Shown piece after piece: positions 60,757 through 64,000 of a stretch of 64,000 nt of DNA; the first letter of the stretch is position 1; each line of letters begins with the position of its first letter. The position numbers and the translations under genes are program-made. The stretch spans positions 124,001 to 188,000 of the forward strand of contig JARPUW010000272.1 of assembly GCA_030533445.1 (NCBI GenBank), read 5' to 3'. A model generated the notes under the pieces. That model was given only the letters and a program-made list of their open reading frames with translations. It did not search any database and had not been told where the DNA came from. The DNA comes from Cyprinodon diabolis (taxonomy: Eukaryota > Chordata > Actinopteri > Cyprinodontiformes > Cyprinodontidae).

Positions 60757-63700
60757 ACCAATGGCAATGAGCAATATGCCAGAATGTATGAGTGTGTATA
60801 AGGAAGAGGCTTTTATTCTGTAGAGTCCTTGTAGTCTTATTTTGAAAGTCTATCATGAATGTGCATCAAAAGATGGGTCACGCCCAGCAGTGATATAGAA
60901 TCCATTTCCAAATGTTAAATCACTGGTTTTCCATGTTATTAGGTGAATAGTTGCTGTATTACAGAGTAAATGGGAGACTTTTATTGTGAAATTTGCTCTG
61001 GGTGTGTTTTGAAAAGGTCACTAGAGTCTAATAAAAACAACCTGGAAGAGTTTGGGTCATAATGTTGAGCCATTTGCATCAATTAATGCATTAGTATAAT
61101 CTAGAGGCTTTTATTTTGTAGGGTCCCTGGAGTCTTATTTTGAAAGTCCAACAGAGTTGTGTTTATAGAAAATGTTCAGACCCGTCAATGATAGTTGATT
61201 ACTTTCCAATCGTTAAATCACTCTTTTTCCATGTTATTAGGGCAGTAGATGAAGCGGAAATGGGAGGCTTTTATTTTGAAATTTGCTATAGGGTGTGTTT
61301 TAAACAGTCTCCTAGAGTCTATTCTCTAAAACGGGGTTGAGTTTGGGTCATAATGTTGAGCCATATAGGGCAATAAATATATGTAAAAAATATAGAGGCT
61401 TTTATTTTGTAGGGTCCCTGGAGTCTTATTTTGAAAGTCTATCAGTGCTGAGTGGCAAGGGAAGTGTCATGGACAGCAGTCATATAGTATCCATTTCCCA
61501 ATGTTAAATCAGTCCTTTCACCCTCCATTAGATTAATATGTGCTGTTTAAAACAGCAGAGGTAAAATCTGTTTGAAGCTTGGTAACCTTGACAACGCTTA
61601 ACGAGCCTCTCACTGACACAGACAACAGCTGCACTCACTATTGGTTTCTTCTTCCCAGGCTTTTTTGTATGGGAAGAACGGCACCGAACAAACGACTACT
61701 GATCAAAAACCGTATGAGTTATTCAAAAAACATTTTCACCATGAGCATCAGCAATCCTTCGACTCCAACTATACCAACTTTGGTGTATGTGTGTCATTCA
61801 GAAAAATATTTATGACGAGTTGAAAACACATAGTCTGATTCGTTTCTCTCCCATCTTCAGCTCAAAAAGAATAGAGAAAGGCTGAAACTCTCATCGACTT
61901 TAGGTTGGTCTGGAGGGTTTTTAAGGAAAAGTATTAATCCTACCGTAATTCCGAAGACATTGTGTGAGTCCAGAGGTTTCAGTCTACAAACTGACCAAAA
62001 ATGGTGACTGTAGCTCCAAATATGTGGCCGTGAGGGCGAGAATAAGATGTTTGATCTTAAAAAAATGGCCGCCTCACACTAAGATTTCAGCAGCTGCACT
62101 CTAGCAGGCTGCTGCAGAAGCTAACTGTCAGCTAGCTTCCAGGTGCTTACCCTCCGAACAAACGACTGCTGAGCAAAAACCGTAAAAGATATCTGAAAAA
62201 TTCTTTCAGTGAAAGCAACATCTATCCTTTGTCTCAGACTGGGGTAACCTTCATGTCTGTAGGTCTTTCACAACCCAAAACGAAGCACAAACAAAATGGT
62301 TGGCCCACCTGCTCCTCCCTTTCTTTTAACTGCAGGACCTCACTCTCACTCACCTTTTAGCTGCTAAAGCACCCCTCCGAACAAACGACTGCTGAGTAAA
62401 AACCGTAAAAGGTATCTGAAAAATTCTTTTTATCTAAGCGACAGCTATATCTTGTCTTCGATTGGAGTAACTTTCATGGCTGTAGGTCATCTACAAACTG
62501 AATGGGAAGAGAAAGAAAAAGAAAAAACGTTTCATCACACCTAAGCTTCTAATTGAGCTAGCTGCAGCAGGTCACTGTCACTCAGCTTTCAGCTGCTTAA
62601 AATGTCCTCCGAACAAACGACTGCTGAGCAAAAACCGTATGAGTTATTCAAAATATTTTTTCACCGTGAGCGTCAGCCATCCTTCGACTCCAACTATGCC
62701 AACTTTGGTGTATGTGTGTCATTCAGAAAAATATTTATGACGAGTTTAAAACACATAGTCTGATTCGTTTTTCTCCCCTCTTCTGCTCCAAAACCAATGA
62801 AAAACGGCTCTGATTTTCATCGACTTTAGGTCGGTCTGGAGGGTTTTTAAGGAAAAGTATTAATCCTACCGTAATTCCGAAGATATTGTGTGGGTCCAGA
62901 GATTTCAGTCTACAAACTGACCAAAAATGGTGACTCTAGCTATAAATATGTGGCCGTGAGGGCGAGTTTAAAATGTTTTTTTGTGTTTAAAAAACGCCTG
63001 CCTCACACTCTAGCTTTTCAGTTGCTCCACTCTAGCAGGCTGGATTTTGCTAAAACTTTGTGGCGCTTGAGGTCTGATTATACAAAAACCGTAGCAGTTA
63101 TCAACATACCGTCTTCAGTTTTAAATAGACGAAGGATTTATCTACAAACTGAGCTTCAAACTGTTTTTCTAGGTGAATGTATGCCGACACAGTGAAGTGC
63201 TGTTTTTTATGCTTTTTTTTTCCTCTCCCCATTCATTTCCTATGGGATTTTTTTGCGACGTTTTCGCTAATAATTCGCAAACCTTCGGACTAATGAGAAA
63301 GTTTTATACAAGCACACATCACCCCATTGGTCCCGACGCGTGTGCCAACTTTGGGCCCGATCCGCCAAACCGTGCGGGACTAGTTACGCGCCGAAGTTTT
63401 GGGTATACGGGAGAATTATAATAATAATAACTAGAAAATTTCTAAAGAAATTTTGAGGGGGGCCACCTACTGCCCGTCTGGGGAACCGGGCCAATACGGC
63501 CCTGGCAAGTGACGTCGGGGCTCCCCAGACCAACTGCTTACGCCTTTGAGGGCTGCTGAGGGAAGGAAAGAGGGCAAGTTCATGGGCAAAGAGAGCTGTG
63601 TGCCACTTGTGCTGAAATCTGGGAAATAGACGTGCACAGAGTATGATGCACAAGGGTAATATGGGTTGTCCATATTGAAACACAGTGGGTAAAGCCCAGT

Positions 63701-63930
63701 TGGCGGGCTTCGCCCGCCTGCTAGGAGCCATCTCAGTGAAGAAAAAAATCACCAATGGCGGGCTCTGCCCGCCTTCTAAGAGCCATTGCAGTGATGAAAT
63801 CACCAATGGCGGGCTCCGCCCGCCTGCTAAGAGCCATTGCAGTGATGTAATCACCTTTGGCGGGCTCCGCCCGCCTGTTACCATTGGCGGGCTCCGCCCG
63901 CCTTCTAAGAGCCATTGCAGTGATGAAATC
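60757..63930. repeat. Array unit 20 (3174 bp; head B, no module, GC type II)
   Basis: Nearly the same as unit 12 over its second half (offset 25580 bp). It lacks the private head variants of unit 12 and has CTGGGTGTG near 60998, as in unit 1. Confidence 0.95.
63702..63930. repeat. GC minisatellite, unit 20, type II
   Basis: Five hairpins, standard type II layout, same as unit 12. Confidence 0.95.
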
Positions 63931-64000
63931 ACCAATGGCAATGAGCAATATGCCAGAATGTATGAGTGTGTATAAGGAAGAGGCTTTTATTCTGTAGAGT
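63931..64000. repeat. Start of array unit 21 (cut by window end)
   Basis: The first 70 bases of the next unit, same as bases 1-70, showing that the array continues to the right. Confidence 0.95.

Larger units (their letters stand above)
1..64000. repeat. Macrosatellite array, 3.2-kb unit, 20 full copies plus a partial
   Basis: The same roughly 3.2-kb sequence recurs head to tail from the first base to the last. Taking ACCAATGGCAATGAGC (or ACAAATGG...) as an arbitrary start, units begin at 1, 3283, 6458, 9601, 12841, 16058, 19197, 22315, 25628, 28769, 32004, 35176, 38351, 41496, 44707, 47875, 51116, 54285, 57588, 60757 and 63931. Copies differ by scattered substitutions and by length changes mainly in three places: the hairpin module, the (TAA)n run and the GC minisatellite. 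No non-repeat DNA interrupts the array and no gene is embedded in it. All stretches over 300 bases without a gene are this repeat. Function is unknown; whether the locus is centromeric, subtelomeric or interstitial cannot be told from this window. Confidence 0.98.

Noticed and set aside
1..64000. Ribosomal RNA, snRNA or histone-type tandem gene cluster
   Set aside because: The unit length would suit such a cluster, but no recognisable rRNA, snRNA or histone sequence occurs on either strand of the unit.
1..64000. Centromeric satellite with CENP-B box, or telomeric repeat
   Set aside because: I found no NTTCGNNNNANNCGGGN match by eye and no TTAGGG runs. The chromosomal position stays open.
1..64000. 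Autonomous transposon or endogenous virus
   Set aside because: No reverse transcriptase, integrase, transposase or long terminal repeat pattern is readable in any frame, and the copies are tandem with no target-site structure between units.

Overview
The whole 64 kb window is one head-to-tail tandem array of a repeat of about 3.2 kb (macrosatellite class). It holds 20 complete units (1-63930) and the first 70 bases of a 21st, and both edges cut through repeat, so the array continues on both sides. Units run from 3118 to 3313 bp (mean about 3197 bp) and are all in the same orientation. I found no credible protein-coding gene, rRNA, tRNA, CRISPR or transposase. Most open frames start at TTG or GTG, are short, and are broken by ordinary unit-to-unit variants.

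The organism is a eukaryote, probably a vertebrate. The array is non-coding, has A/T runs and a (TAA)n microsatellite, and many differences between units are CpG/TpG/CpA alternations, as expected for germline CpG methylation. The general look resembles repeats of teleost fish, but that is an impression with no diagnostic marker behind it.

Each unit is built from older repeats (coordinates of unit 1). (1) 50-832: three diverged copies of a 290-300 bp repeat, B1-B3, the last truncated. (2) 928-2287: four diverged copies, C1-C4, each opening with CCGAACAAACGAC; C1 and C4 are long, C2 and C3 short. (3) 2288-2660: a segment single-copy in the unit, CpG-bearing towards its end. (4) 2661-2813: (TAA)n followed by zero, one or two copies of a 60-bp hairpin module. 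(5) 2814-3080: a hairpin-dense segment. (6) 3081-3282: a GC-rich minisatellite, period 51 bp, in which each copy carries GGCGGGC-NNN-GCCCGCC.

The units fall into two head subfamilies (A: units 2, 4, 6, 9, 10, 14, 15; B: the rest) and two GC-block types (I: units 1, 3, 5, 9, 13, 14; II: the other 14). Every type I block is followed by an A head. Shared rare variants show duplicated blocks at offsets of about 25.58 kb (8 units) and 15.93-16.10 kb (5 units), with several chimeric units. This is the signature of unequal exchange and gene conversion (concerted evolution).

The most interesting features are the presence/absence polymorphism of the hairpin module, its quasi-palindromic relation to the flank beside it, and the dense hairpin cluster at the end of every unit.
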